Source: CAYLLT01 sp964591605
GTDB lineage: Bacteria; Planctomycetota; Phycisphaerae; UBA1845; PWPN01
DNA: 15,910 bases
NCBI GenBank assembly: GCA_964591605.1
Contig: CAZQEN010000166.1
Span: forward strand, 1-15,910
Reading direction: 5' to 3'
Under the pieces are notes generated by a model, which made no database searches, was not told the origin of the DNA, and saw only the letters and a list, made by a program, of their open reading frames with translations. Shown here piece after piece: positions 1 through 7,398 of the stretch. The position numbers and the translations under genes are program-made. How positions within the stretch are numbered: the stretch's first letter is position 1; the number at the start of each line of letters is the position of its first letter.

Positions 1-1
1 C

Positions 2-2506
2 GCCGAGGCGCCCGCGGTCGACGCTCCCCTCGTCGAGCCCAGCCACACACCCTATGTCGAGGGCTCGCCCGCGCCGGTCGGACTCTCCGCCCCGCGCCTC
101 AACGGCCCGCAGCTCGTGACCGGCACGGCCCTCTACGGCGCGGACCTCTTCCCCCGCGAAGCGGACCTGTTCGCCAAGATTCTCCGCAGCCCCCATGCCC
201 ACGCCGAGCTGGTACGCATCGACACCGCGCCGGCCATGGAGATCCGCGGCGTCGTCGGTGTCTACACGTACGTCGATGTCCCCGGCACCAACCGCCAGGG
301 CCTCATCAAGCGCGACCACCCCGTGCTGGTCGAAGACCGCATCCGTTATCGCGGCGATGCCCTGGCCGTCGTCGTCGCCACGTCCGAAGCCGCGGCCATC
401 GCCGGGCGCGACGCGATCGAGGTGGAGTGCAAGCGCCTGCCCGTCATCGGCACGATCGACGATGCTCTCGCCCCCGGTGCCTTCAAACTCTTCCCCGAAG
501 GCAACATCATGGGCGGCAAGCGCATCCGCAAGGGTGACGCCGACGCGGCTCTGGCCGCCGCCGACATCGTCGTGAGCGAGACGTTCCAGACGCAGACAGT
601 CGACCATGCGTTTCTCGACTGCGAGGCCGGCGTCGCCCGCTGGGACGGCTCGGTACTGAACATCAAGGTCCCCGGCCAGTGGGCCCACGAAGAGCGGCGG
701 CTGATTGCCCTGGCACTGGGTCTGCCCATAGAAAGCGTCCGGATCATCTGCCCGGCCGTCGGCGGCGCGTTCGGCGGCCGCGAGGACCTGGGCATGCAGG
801 TGCACGTCGGTCTGGCCGCCCTCAAGCATCCGGGCAAGACCGTCGCCCTGCGCTACGACCGCAGCGAATCAATGCTCGCCCGGCACAAGCGCCACGCGAT
901 CCGGATCCACTACACGATAGGCGCCCGCATCGACGGCACGCTCACGGCCGCCAAAGTCACCGTGTACGCCGACGAGGGCGCGTACGCCTCGACCGGTCCG
1001 GCCGTCCTGCGCAAGGCCTCCAGCCACGCCACTGGCCCGTATCGCGTGCCCAACGTCTCCGTCGATGTTTACGGCGTCTACACCAACAACAACCCCACCG
1101 GCGCGATGCGAGGCTTCGGCGCCTGCCAGATGGCCATCGCCTACGAGGGCATGCTCGACCGCCTCGCCGACAAACTCGGCCTCGACCGTATTTACGTCCG
1201 CCGGATGAACCTGATCCGCCCCGGCGATTCCGTCACCACCGGCCAGGTGCTCCCCGTCGTCACTGTGCATGAGTGCCTGGACGCGGTGCTGGCCCGCTAC
1301 AACGAGTCACCACCACCGCGATTATTCGCGGATCGAGACGGCGAGAGCGAAGATTGCCGATTGCCGATTGCCGATTTCCGATTGGGGCCCGGGAACCCGC
1401 GCAGTCCGAAATCGGAAATCGGAAATCGCCAATCGGCAATCAATCCGCAATCCGCAATCCGCAATCCGCAATGCCCCTACCTTCGCCGCGGCGTCGGCAT
1501 CAGCACGATCTGCTTTGGCCTCGGCTACGGCGACGGCTTCCCCGACGCGAGCCGGGCGGAAGTGCGCTTCACCGGCGACGGGCAGCTTGAGGTGCTCACC
1601 GGCGGCGTCGAATACGGCCAGGGGCTCATCAACATGGCCGCCCAGATCGCGGCGGGCGAACTCGGCATGCCGCTCGAACGCACGCGCGTGATCTGGGCCG
1701 ATACCGGTCAGACACTCGAATCCGGCTCGTCCTCCGCGTCGCGCCAGACGTATTTCACCGGCAACGCCGTCAAGCGTGCGGCCAGCGAGCTCAAGGAGGA
1801 GCTGCTCGACATCGCCGGCACGCATCTGAGCGTGCATCCGCACGAAATCGAGCTGCGCGAGGGCTTCGCCCACACGCGCTACGGCGAGCCGCGCCGGGTT
1901 GCCATCGCCGATCTGGTCGCCGACGGCTTCCGCCGCGGTTATGAGCTGTGCAAACGCGAAATCTTCAAGCCACGGACGGTTTGCGAGGATTTTGACACCG
2001 GCCAGTCGCCGCGGGCGTTCATCACCTACCTGTTTGGGGCACATCTGGCCGAGGTTCTGGTCGATATAGAAACCGGGCAGGTGCGCGTCGAGCGCTACAT
2101 CGCCTGCCACGACGTGGGCCGGGCCATCAATCCGCAGTCGGTCGAGGGCCAGATCACCGGCGGTGTGACGCAGGGGATCGGCATGGCGCTGATGGAAGAG
2201 GTCGTGATGCACGAGGGCCGGATGCTCAACCCCAACTTCACCGATTACATCCTGCCGACGCTGCGCGACATCCCGCCCATCGAATGCATCATCCTCGAAA
2301 ACGACGACCCCGGCGGGCCGTTCGGGGCGCGGGGCATCGGCGAGCCGCCGCTGGTCGGCGCGACGCCCGCGGTGCTGGGCGCCATCGCCGACGCCATCGG
2401 CGTGCACCCGCACACCACGCCCTGCACGCCGCAGCGCGTCTGGGAGCTCCTGAACCCCGACCTGGCCGTGCCGCCGGCGTCGAAGCGATTGGCCACCGCG
2501 CCGTAG
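2..2506 (+). CDS. Xanthine dehydrogenase-family molybdopterin-binding subunit, 5'-truncated by window edge
   Basis: This is the large molybdenum-cofactor subunit of a xanthine dehydrogenase/aldehyde oxidase-type hydroxylase, a cytoplasmic or exported redox enzyme that works with [2Fe-2S] and FAD subunits. The frame is open from base 2. A GTG at 116 is possible, but it falls inside the conserved opening (VGLSAPRLNGPQLVTGTALY), so the true start lies upstream; the Pro/Ala-rich stretch before it could be a linker from a fused [2Fe-2S] or FAD part. Counting from the GTG, visible family motifs are GGAFGGRED (216-224, cofactor loop), AMRGFGACQ (330-338, substrate-site Arg) and GIGEPPLVG with the presumed catalytic Glu near 743. 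Residues about 410-455 are encoded by a heptanucleotide repeat and are absent from the normal fold (see 1353-1472). The substrate cannot be assigned. The stop is TAG at 2504-2506. No partner subunit lies downstream. Confidence 0.9.
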   Translation, partial: AEAPAVDAPLVEPSHTPYVEGSPAPVGLSAPRLNGPQLVTGTALYGADLFPREADLFAKILRSPHAHAELVRIDTAPAMEIRGVVGVYTYVDVPGTNRQGLIKRDHPVLVEDRIRYRGDALAVVVATSEAAAIAGRDAIEVECKRLPVIGTIDDALAPGAFKLFPEGNIMGGKRIRKGDADAALAAADIVVSETFQTQTVDHAFLDCEAGVARWDGSVLNIKVPGQWAHEERRLIALALGLPIESVRIICPAVGGAFGGREDLGMQVHVGLAALKHPGKTVALRYDRSESMLARHKRHAIRIHYTIGARIDGTLTAAKVTVYADEGAYASTGPAVLRKASSHATGPYRVPNVSVDVYGVYTNNNPTGAMRGFGACQMAIAYEGMLDRLADKLGLDRIYVRRMNLIRPGDSVTTGQVLPVVTVHECLDAVLARYNESPPPRLFADRDGESEDCRLPIADFRLGPGNPRSPKSEIGNRQSAINPQSAIRNPQCPYLRRGVGISTICFGLGYGDGFPDASRAEVRFTGDGQLEVLTGGVEYGQGLINMAAQIAAGELGMPLERTRVIWADTGQTLESGSSSASRQTYFTGNAVKRAASELKEELLDIAGTHLSVHPHEIELREGFAHTRYGEPRRVAIADLVADGFRRGYELCKREIFKPRTVCEDFDTGQSPRAFITYLFGAHLAEVLVDIETGQVRVERYIACHDVGRAINPQSVEGQITGGVTQGIGMALMEEVVMHEGRMLNPNFTDYILPTLRDIPPIECIILENDDPGGPFGARGIGEPPLVGATPAVLGAIADAIGVHPHTTPCTPQRVWELLNPDLAVPPASKRLATAP
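1353..1472. repeat. Intragenic 7-nt-period inverted repeat, in frame within the dehydrogenase gene
   Basis: The left arm reads ATTGCCG three times, then ATTTCCG and ATTGGGG. After a short spacer the right arm gives CGGAAAT twice, CGCCAAT and CGGCAAT (roughly the reverse complement of the left arm), followed by four CCGCAAT units. It can fold as a long hairpin. It adds about 40 residues (RLPIAD..., SEIGNRQ..., NPQSAIRN...) without breaking the reading frame. A period of 7 passes through every codon phase, and none of the main heptads makes a stop codon on either strand. Confidence 0.9.
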
Positions 2507-2604
2507 AGCCGATTTCGGCAAGTCAGTCATGTGGCGTTGGCTCGACGTGGTAGACGCCGCCGGGCACGGAGGCCCGGAACCTGCAAAGTCTCAGGCCGAA
2601 AACG

Positions 2605-2790
2605 CTAGCCCCGACATTCATGCCGGGGTAACGTGGCGACAATGTTCCTTCGAGCCCGCTTCAGCGGGCTTCTCGACCAGCGGCTTGAGCCCAAAGGACC
2701 AGAGGCTCAATCCGGGACGAGAATCCCGGTAAACCGGGATTGCGGTGCGATGGATCGATCTGTCACCCGGCATGAATGCCGGGCCTGGCG
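2605..2790. repeat. Symmetrical multi-hairpin element, REPIN-like
   Basis: Four hairpins flank a central one in the non-coding gap between the dehydrogenase gene and the next gene. They are 2609-2628 (8-bp stem with one mismatch, loop TTCA), 2653-2670 (AGCCCGC, TTCA, GCGGGCT), the central TTGAGCC/GGCTCAA (2685-2691 with 2704-2710), 2722-2741 (AATCCCGG, TAAA, CCGGGATT) and 2766-2783 (CCCGGCA, TGAA, TGCCGGG). The right half is the reverse complement of the left half in layout and in parts of its sequence: a TTCTCG and a TTGAGCC recur in matching places. Apart from this element I see nothing in 2507-2839 except the ribosome site of the next gene. Confidence 0.8.
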
Positions 2791-2827
2791 CAGCGGAAGC
2801 GAACCGCCGCGCAAAGCGCACGAGAAG

Positions 2828-2833
2828 AAAGGA
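2828..2833 (+). promoter_or_regulatory. Ribosome binding site deciding the 2840 start
   Basis: AAAGGA sits 6 nt before the ATG at 2840. It fixes the start there rather than at upstream in-frame codons that would translate the hairpin cluster. Confidence 0.7.
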
Positions 2834-2839
2834 CGCTTC

Positions 2840-3778
2840 ATGAGCTACGACCTGTTCTTCATGAAGAAGTGCGGCGAATCCTCCAACGCCGAATTCGATG
2901 CCTGGTTCGCATCGCGTCCGGGCTACACCGTCCGCCACGGCCAGGCCTCGTACGCCAACGAGGACACCGGCGTCTACTTCTCATTCCAGCTCGAACACGA
3001 GCAGGAGCCCGACCCCGACGATGCCGCCGCCGGCCTCGGCCCCCGCTGGGCGTCGTTCAACCTGAACTACGTGCGCCCCTCGGTCTTCGCCCTCGAGGCC
3101 CTGCCCGAGCTGCAAGCGTTCGTCGACACGTTCAAGCTGACCGTCCGCGACCCCCAGATCGACGGCATGGGCACCGGCGACTTCTCCGCCGACGGCTTCC
3201 TGCGCGGCTGGACGTGCGGGAACGAACTGGGCATCCGGGCCATCCTGCAGTCGCACGGTCCCAACGCGATCGCCGCGACGCTGCCGACGGCCAGACTGCA
3301 CCCCATCTGGCGATGGAACTACGGACGCCGCCAGCTCCAGGAAACGCTCGGCGAATCCGTCTTCGTGCCCCAGATCATGTACGCCCGCGGCGAGACGGGC
3401 GTCACAACGATGTGCGCCTGGCCCGACGCCATCCCCGTGGCCCTGCCCGCGTGCGAGGCGATCATCATCGGCCGGGAACAGCCCGCCCGCGGCCTGTTCA
3501 AACGCTTTCGCCAGCCTGAGACGCAGATGATTCTCGTCGACATGCGGCAGGTCCTCCCGCTGCTGGCGAAGTTCCCGCTCAAGTCCGACCCCATCGAATA
3601 CCGCCTGCTCGACTACCCCTCACCCCCGGCCGAGCTGACCGCCTTCATCGCCTCGCTCCCCGCAGGCGCTGCCCTGCCCGACGTTCTGGCCACCGACGCC
3701 ATCATGGACGAAGAACTGGTCCAGCAGACCCGGGCGAAGCTTCCCGCTGCCTCCACCGCCACGGACAGCGCGGGATGA
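2840..3778 (+). CDS. Hypothetical protein, 312 aa
   Basis: I do not recognise this protein. It begins MSYDLFFMKK, an opening seen in scattered uncharacterised bacterial proteins, and has no signal peptide or membrane segment, so it is probably cytoplasmic. The N-terminal half is rich in aromatic and acidic residues; a Trp-containing stretch (IWRWNYGRRQ, about residues 156-165) and a basic stretch (GLFKRFRQPE, about 220-229) are the most distinctive parts. The C-terminus is Ala/Thr-rich and looks disordered. The start is supported by AAAGGA 6 nt upstream. Base composition and codon use match the high-GC neighbours, and the frame is clean, so it is probably a real gene. It stands alone on the plus strand, convergent with the HEPN unit; context gives no function. 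Confidence 0.75.
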   Translation: MSYDLFFMKKCGESSNAEFDAWFASRPGYTVRHGQASYANEDTGVYFSFQLEHEQEPDPDDAAAGLGPRWASFNLNYVRPSVFALEALPELQAFVDTFKLTVRDPQIDGMGTGDFSADGFLRGWTCGNELGIRAILQSHGPNAIAATLPTARLHPIWRWNYGRRQLQETLGESVFVPQIMYARGETGVTTMCAWPDAIPVALPACEAIIIGREQPARGLFKRFRQPETQMILVDMRQVLPLLAKFPLKSDPIEYRLLDYPSPPAELTAFIASLPAGAALPDVLATDAIMDEELVQQTRAKLPAASTATDSAG

Positions 3779-3919
3779 TCCCAGTGTCGGCCTGTCAGTC
3801 ACGATGTCGCCGCTGAGCGTGATCGAACGGAGTCCAACGCCTGTGCCATCACGCATCCTCTGTCGAGGTTCGAGAATCCAAGCATATGTCGCTTCGGCGC
3901 TGGATCTCCAGCACACTGC

Positions 3920-4312
3920 TTACTTCCTGGCGGGTATTAACGGTCTGCGAGCGGAGAGAACGTAAGCGTGGTCAATATGGACGCCGTTGAATATGCAATT
4001 CACGATCTCGCTCACACCGCTTTCGACTCGCATGGCGCGTGTAATCGCAAGGACCAGGGGATCCAGCGGATCCAGCAGTACAATCTTAGCGATCTGCACA
4101 AGCTCTGATTTGGAAAGCGTCTTCTTGAGCTTGTGAACCACGTAGTCGAGAGAATCCTTCCTGTTCACGTCGAACCAGGAGGCGCTCAGTACCAGATCCC
4201 AGCGGTCTGCCGAGCCTTCGCGCAGCAGGAGAACGCACAGAAGCAGAGGTTGCTCCTTTTCCTGTTCGATTTCATCACGAACGCGTGAGATTTTTTCAGC
4301 CAACTGTCTCAT
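3920..4312 (-). CDS. Small partner protein of the HEPN gene, function unknown, 130 aa
   Basis: This is the second gene of a two-gene unit: its ATG overlaps the TGA of the upstream HEPN gene (4309-4312), which implies translational coupling. The protein starts with a charged helix (residues 1-20) and continues with alternating hydrophobic strands, including WDLVLSASWFD, IVLLDPLDPLVLAI and NCIFNGVHIDHAYVLSARRP. The pairing suggests a toxin-antitoxin-like or nucleotidyltransferase-like companion, but the GSxxG...DxD signature of MNT antitoxins is absent, so I assign no activity. The DLVLSASW/DPLDP/NGVHIDHAYV pattern resembles small proteins I associate with this HEPN type, from memory only. GC is visibly lower than in flanking genes, as in its partner, suggesting acquisition. 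The stop is TAA. Confidence 0.75.
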   Translation of the reverse strand: MRQLAEKISRVRDEIEQEKEQPLLLCVLLLREGSADRWDLVLSASWFDVNRKDSLDYVVHKLKKTLSKSELVQIAKIVLLDPLDPLVLAITRAMRVESGVSEIVNCIFNGVHIDHAYVLSARRPLIPARK

Positions 4313-4704
4313 AAAACCGCCAACAATCTTCGGGTGCTCTCAATCATATTCCTGCCATCTGTCCGACTCGCCGTCCCAATCCGCTTATATCGACTCTCTG
4401 GATCCCATGTCGAGACGATGGACCAGTCGGCCATGTGATGCAGCTTGATTTTCTGCTCAATTCCCGACAATCTGAGGAGCAGGTCCAGCTTGTGAATCTT
4501 GAACGAGCCGAGGAACTCGAATTCTCTTCCCGTTTCCGGGTATCCCGCCCATCGGAGCGTTCTGCAGATCCGTGCCTTCAATGCAATCTCGACTGCATAG
4601 CCGCAGAGATACACAGCGCCATCATAGCGTCGCCTCTGAAAGAGAACTTCCGAGTCGCTCAGTCGGGCACGAGCCATTCGTCTCAGCTCAGATACCGGGA
4701 TCAT
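4309..4704 (-). CDS. HEPN domain-containing protein, 131 aa
   Basis: A short all-helical protein. The family signature is RYDGAVYLCGYAVEIALKAR (residues 26-45), the membrane-like but soluble helix typical of HEPN proteins, followed by SFKIHKLDLLLRLSG (67-81), corresponding to the usual HDL element, and WSIVSTWDPESRY (94-106). HEPN proteins are commonly RNases or RNA-binding toxins, but no canonical RX4-6H catalytic motif is visible here; His71 is 11 residues after the nearest preceding Arg. The gene starts 60 nt after the end of aspS on the same strand and has no clear promoter of its own, so read-through from aspS is possible. The start chosen (MIPVSEL) could alternatively be Met10. GC is visibly lower than in aspS. 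It likely forms a unit with the overlapping downstream gene. Confidence 0.85.
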   Translation of the reverse strand: MIPVSELRRMARARLSDSEVLFQRRRYDGAVYLCGYAVEIALKARICRTLRWAGYPETGREFEFLGSFKIHKLDLLLRLSGIEQKIKLHHMADWSIVSTWDPESRYKRIGTASRTDGRNMIESTRRLLAVL

Positions 4705-4764
4705 GGAAACTCATCTTCTGCAAAACTCATTCAGTCCAACGGTCTCCTGCCTGCCGTCCATTCT

Positions 4765-6558
4765 TCACTTCGGGCGGACCACGCTGATACCCAGCTCCCG
4801 GAGCTGCCTGGCGTCCACCTCACTCGGGCACTCGGTGAGTGGGTCGAAGGCCTTCTGCGTCTTGGGGAAGGCGGTCACGTCGCGGATGCTGCTCGCCCCG
4901 CTCAGCAGCATCGCCATACGGTCCAGGCCCAGGGCCAGGCCGCCGTGCGGCGGGGCGCCGTACTGCAGCGCGTTGAGCAGGTGCGTGAACTTGCGCTGTG
5001 CCTCCTCGTCGGTGATCCCCAGCATCCGGAAGATGCGGTACTGCAGGTCGAGCCGGTGGATACGGATCGAGCCGCTGCCCAGCTCGTTGCCGTTGAGCAC
5101 GATGTCGTAGCACTTGGCCCGCACGCTGCCCGGATCGGACTCGAGCCGGTCGAGGTCCTCGTCGTGCGGCATCGTGAACGGGTGGTGCATGAACACCCAC
5201 CGCTTGGCCTCCTCATCCCAGTCGAACGCGGGCATATCGACGATCCACAGGAATTCCCATTTGCCCGCCGGAATGAGCTTGCGCCGATCGGCCAGCGTCG
5301 TCCGCAGCCAGTTCAGGTGCTTGCTCACCGCGCTCATCGTGCCGACGCCAAAGAAGAGGATGTCGCCGACCTTGGCCTCCATCTTCTCGATCAATTGCTT
5401 CGCGACGACCGCCGGCCAGAACTTGGCGATCCCCGTCTGCAGTTCGGGCGAACCGTCGCCCCCCGCGACGACCTTGCAGAGCGGCAGGCCGCCCGCCCCG
5501 ACGCCCTGGATCTCGGCCGTCAGCGCGTCGGTCTCCTTGCGTGTCATCTCGCCGCCGCCGGGCAGACAGATCGCCTTGACGATCCCGCCCTTCTCGATGT
5601 TCTCGAGGAACACCTTCAGCTCGCTCTGTTTCGCGAGTTGAGTGATATCGATCAGCTTCATCTCGTAGCGCAGGTCGGGCTTGTCGCTGCCGTAGTCGCG
5701 CATCGCGTCGTCGTAACGCATCCGCCGGAACGGCGTGGCCACCTCGACGCCGATGACCTCCTTCCAGACGTACGCCAGCGACCGCTCCACCACGTCGAGC
5801 ACGTTGTCGACGTCCACGAACGCCATCTCGAGGTCCACCTGCGTGAACTCCGGCTGGCGATCGGCCCGCAGGTCCTCATCCCGGAAGCACCGCGCGATCT
5901 GCATGTAGCGGTCCAGGCCGCTGATCATCAGGAGCTGCTTGAAGAGCTGCGGCGACTGCGGCAGGGCGTAGAACTGCCCCGGAAACACGCGCGACGGAAC
6001 CAGGTAGTCGCGCGCGCCCTCCGGTGTCGACTTCGTGAGGATCGGCGTCTCGATGTCGAGGAAACCCTCGCGGTAGTAGAACTCGCGGAACGCCTGCAGC
6101 GTCTTGTGCCGCGTGATGATCGCCTTCTGCATGGGCGGGCGGCGCAGGTCCAGGAACCGGTACTTGAGGCGCAGGTCCTCGTTGGCCTCCGTGTATTCGC
6201 TCACCTCGAACGGCGGCGTAGCCGACTTGGCGAGCAGGTTCACCTCGTGGACGCTGACCTCAATCTCGCCCGTCGGCAGCTTCGGATTGACGTTCGTGCC
6301 GCGGCTGATCACCTCGCCCCGGATCGCAATCACGTCTTCTTTGCGCAGCGTCCGCGCGATTTTTGTCGCTTCCGGATCGGTGTCGATGTTGAAGCGGCAC
6401 TGCGTGAGCCCGCCGCGGTCGCGCAGGTCGATGAACACCAGGTTCTCGCCATGATCACGGTAGGTGTTGACCCACCCGGCGAGGATCACTTCTTTCCCGA
6501 TGTCTGCGGCGCGAAGCGTACCGCAGTCACACGTCCGTTTGTTGTAGGCAATGGCCAC
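4765..6558 (-). CDS. aspS: Aspartyl-tRNA synthetase, bacterial type, 597 aa
   Basis: This class II cytoplasmic synthetase charges tRNA with aspartate. The domains run in the expected order: N-terminal OB-fold anticodon-binding domain (about 1-110, with GWVNTYRDHGENLVFIDLRD), motif 1 (about 164-183), QSPQLFKQ (201-208), motif 2 (RCFRDEDLRADRQPEFTQ, 223-240), an inserted GAD domain (about 285-420) and motif 3 (GLALGLDRMAMLL, 540-552). The length fits the bacterial family. I choose GTG at 6558-6556 because GGGAG lies 6 nt upstream and the protein then begins at the usual place; the in-frame extension to 6738 adds 60 residues without homology. His36 in RDHGE matches the residue found in AspRS enzymes that also charge tRNA-Asn, so the enzyme may be non-discriminating (inference). 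Upstream lie a good promoter and a structured leader. Confidence 0.97.
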   Translation of the reverse strand: MAIAYNKRTCDCGTLRAADIGKEVILAGWVNTYRDHGENLVFIDLRDRGGLTQCRFNIDTDPEATKIARTLRKEDVIAIRGEVISRGTNVNPKLPTGEIEVSVHEVNLLAKSATPPFEVSEYTEANEDLRLKYRFLDLRRPPMQKAIITRHKTLQAFREFYYREGFLDIETPILTKSTPEGARDYLVPSRVFPGQFYALPQSPQLFKQLLMISGLDRYMQIARCFRDEDLRADRQPEFTQVDLEMAFVDVDNVLDVVERSLAYVWKEVIGVEVATPFRRMRYDDAMRDYGSDKPDLRYEMKLIDITQLAKQSELKVFLENIEKGGIVKAICLPGGGEMTRKETDALTAEIQGVGAGGLPLCKVVAGGDGSPELQTGIAKFWPAVVAKQLIEKMEAKVGDILFFGVGTMSAVSKHLNWLRTTLADRRKLIPAGKWEFLWIVDMPAFDWDEEAKRWVFMHHPFTMPHDEDLDRLESDPGSVRAKCYDIVLNGNELGSGSIRIHRLDLQYRIFRMLGITDEEAQRKFTHLLNALQYGAPPHGGLALGLDRMAMLLSGASSIRDVTAFPKTQKAFDPLTECPSEVDARQLRELGISVVRPK

Positions 6559-6564
6559 AAAAGT

Positions 6565-6569
6565 CTCCC
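6565..6569 (-). promoter_or_regulatory. Ribosome binding site deciding the aspS GTG start
   Basis: On the minus strand GGGAG is followed by 6 nt (ACTTTT) and then GTG at 6558-6556. It favours this start over the longer in-frame extension. Confidence 0.75.
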
Positions 6570-6800
6570 AGATACAGTCGCTGATTCTCCGGCTGTCGCT
6601 GCTGCGATCCGCCCGTCCCGCGGAGGCGATCCGCCTGCGGCGAGAATCTTCCACCCACCCCATCGGGATTCCCATCCCGCGCGAATCCGTCCCCGGCGCA
6701 CCGGTCAGGGGGGTGCGGAAATCCCATGGCACACGCACCAGCCGCCAAAACGCTCAAAATCGAGCCCGGTAGTGTAAGGATTCTGTAGAAAACGAGCCAG

Positions 6801-6883
6801 TGAGCGGCAAAATCGCTCAGGCAGGGCGGTCGTTCGACCGGCAACCGAACCATCCGCCCTGGGGCGAACGATCCCGGTTGCCG
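6801..6883 (-). promoter_or_regulatory. Three consecutive hairpins in the aspS leader
   Basis: The hairpins are 6801-6819 (TGAGCG/CGCTCA, 7-nt loop), 6827-6840 (CGGTCG, TT, CGACCG) and 6839-6883 (outer 9-bp CGGCAACCG/CGGTTGCCG, internal loop, inner CGCC/GGCG stem). The last two share two bases and could be alternatives. They lie between a candidate promoter (6925-6953) and aspS, within about 360 nt of leader. I do not recognise a known riboswitch or T-box. They could also be another palindromic repeat. Confidence 0.5.
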
Positions 6884-6924
6884 ATGGTCCTCCCGCAGAT
6901 GGGAATCCTGCAGTTCATGATCTC

Positions 6925-6953
6925 ATTGTACGCTGTTTTCCGCCTTCTGCCAA
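6925..6953 (-). promoter_or_regulatory. Candidate sigma-70-type promoter for aspS
   Basis: On the minus strand TTGGCA (6953-6948) is separated by exactly 17 nt from TACAAT (6930-6925); both boxes match the consensus at 5 of 6 positions. Transcription would start near 6918 and read towards aspS. Confidence 0.6.
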
Positions 6954-7083
6954 CCCCTCGTGTTCTCGGACTTTCCCCCCCGTCCCTGAAAGGTCTCCCA
7001 CCTGGCACCGAACAGTCCCTGCGTGGGGTGCGATCGTCGCATCCGCCGCAGACAGACGCTTTGAAACGACGGGAGACAACACC

Positions 7084-7335
7084 ATGATTCACAGGCATGT
7101 CCTGCTTCGCCGCATCACGATGGGCCTGGCGATGGCCACTGCCACCGTTTTCCAGGCCAACGGCTGCACGATGGGCGTCGACAATCTCGACAGCATGAGC
7201 AGCCTGCTCGGTACGGTGCTCGAGAATTCCGACGTGTCGATCAGCATCAACAGCTCGCCCCGGCCCACCTTCGAGACCGTGGACACGGGCGACTTCGAGG
7301 ACTTCGGCTTCTGCGACTGCTATTACGGCTTCTGA
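7084..7335 (+). CDS. Small exported protein, possible lipoprotein, 83 aa
   Basis: I do not recognise a family. The N-terminus is basic (MIHRHVLLRR) and followed by a hydrophobic stretch (MGLAMATATVF), then ANGC at 25-28, which may be a weak lipobox (Cys28) or a signal-peptidase I region. The mature part is short, polar and acidic and ends in an aromatic, Cys-bearing tail (DFEDFGFCDCYYGF). GGGAG lies 8 nt before the ATG, which supports real translation. Similar short exported proteins with acidic-aromatic tails occur in planctomycetes (recollection, not searched). It converges on the hydrolase gene across a strong hairpin. The upstream region 6954-7083 shows only a small hairpin near 7029-7041 and no convincing plus-strand promoter. 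Confidence 0.65.
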   Translation: MIHRHVLLRRITMGLAMATATVFQANGCTMGVDNLDSMSSLLGTVLENSDVSISINSSPRPTFETVDTGDFEDFGFCDCYYGF

Positions 7336-7364
7336 CACGCTGGCATTCTCCTCGCACGGGCTGG

Positions 7365-7391
7365 GCCCGGGGCAGTCGCGCTGCCCCGGGC
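7365..7391. terminator. Bidirectional hairpin between convergent genes
   Basis: A perfect 11-bp stem (GCCCGGGGCAG/CTGCCCCGGGC) with loop TCGCG lies 29 nt after the small-protein stop and just after the hydrolase stop on the other strand. There is no T-run on either side. Its position between two gene ends supports a shared terminator. Confidence 0.6.
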
Positions 7392-7398
7392 TCATGCC

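Noticed and set aside
1322..2530. 402-codon minus-strand frame opposite the dehydrogenase gene
   Set aside because: Runs through the six-frame-open repeat and has no family signature; the plus strand has the conserved motifs.
6559..6738. 60-residue N-terminal extension of AspRS
   Set aside because: Not part of the family, and a good ribosome site precedes the internal GTG.
4435..6777. 780-codon open frame on the plus strand opposite aspS
   Set aside because: It is antisense to a clear aspartyl-tRNA synthetase and shows no family signature; long antisense frames are expected at this GC content.
6801..6883. T-box or known riboswitch
   Set aside because: No T-box consensus or recognisable aptamer core; only hairpins can be supported.
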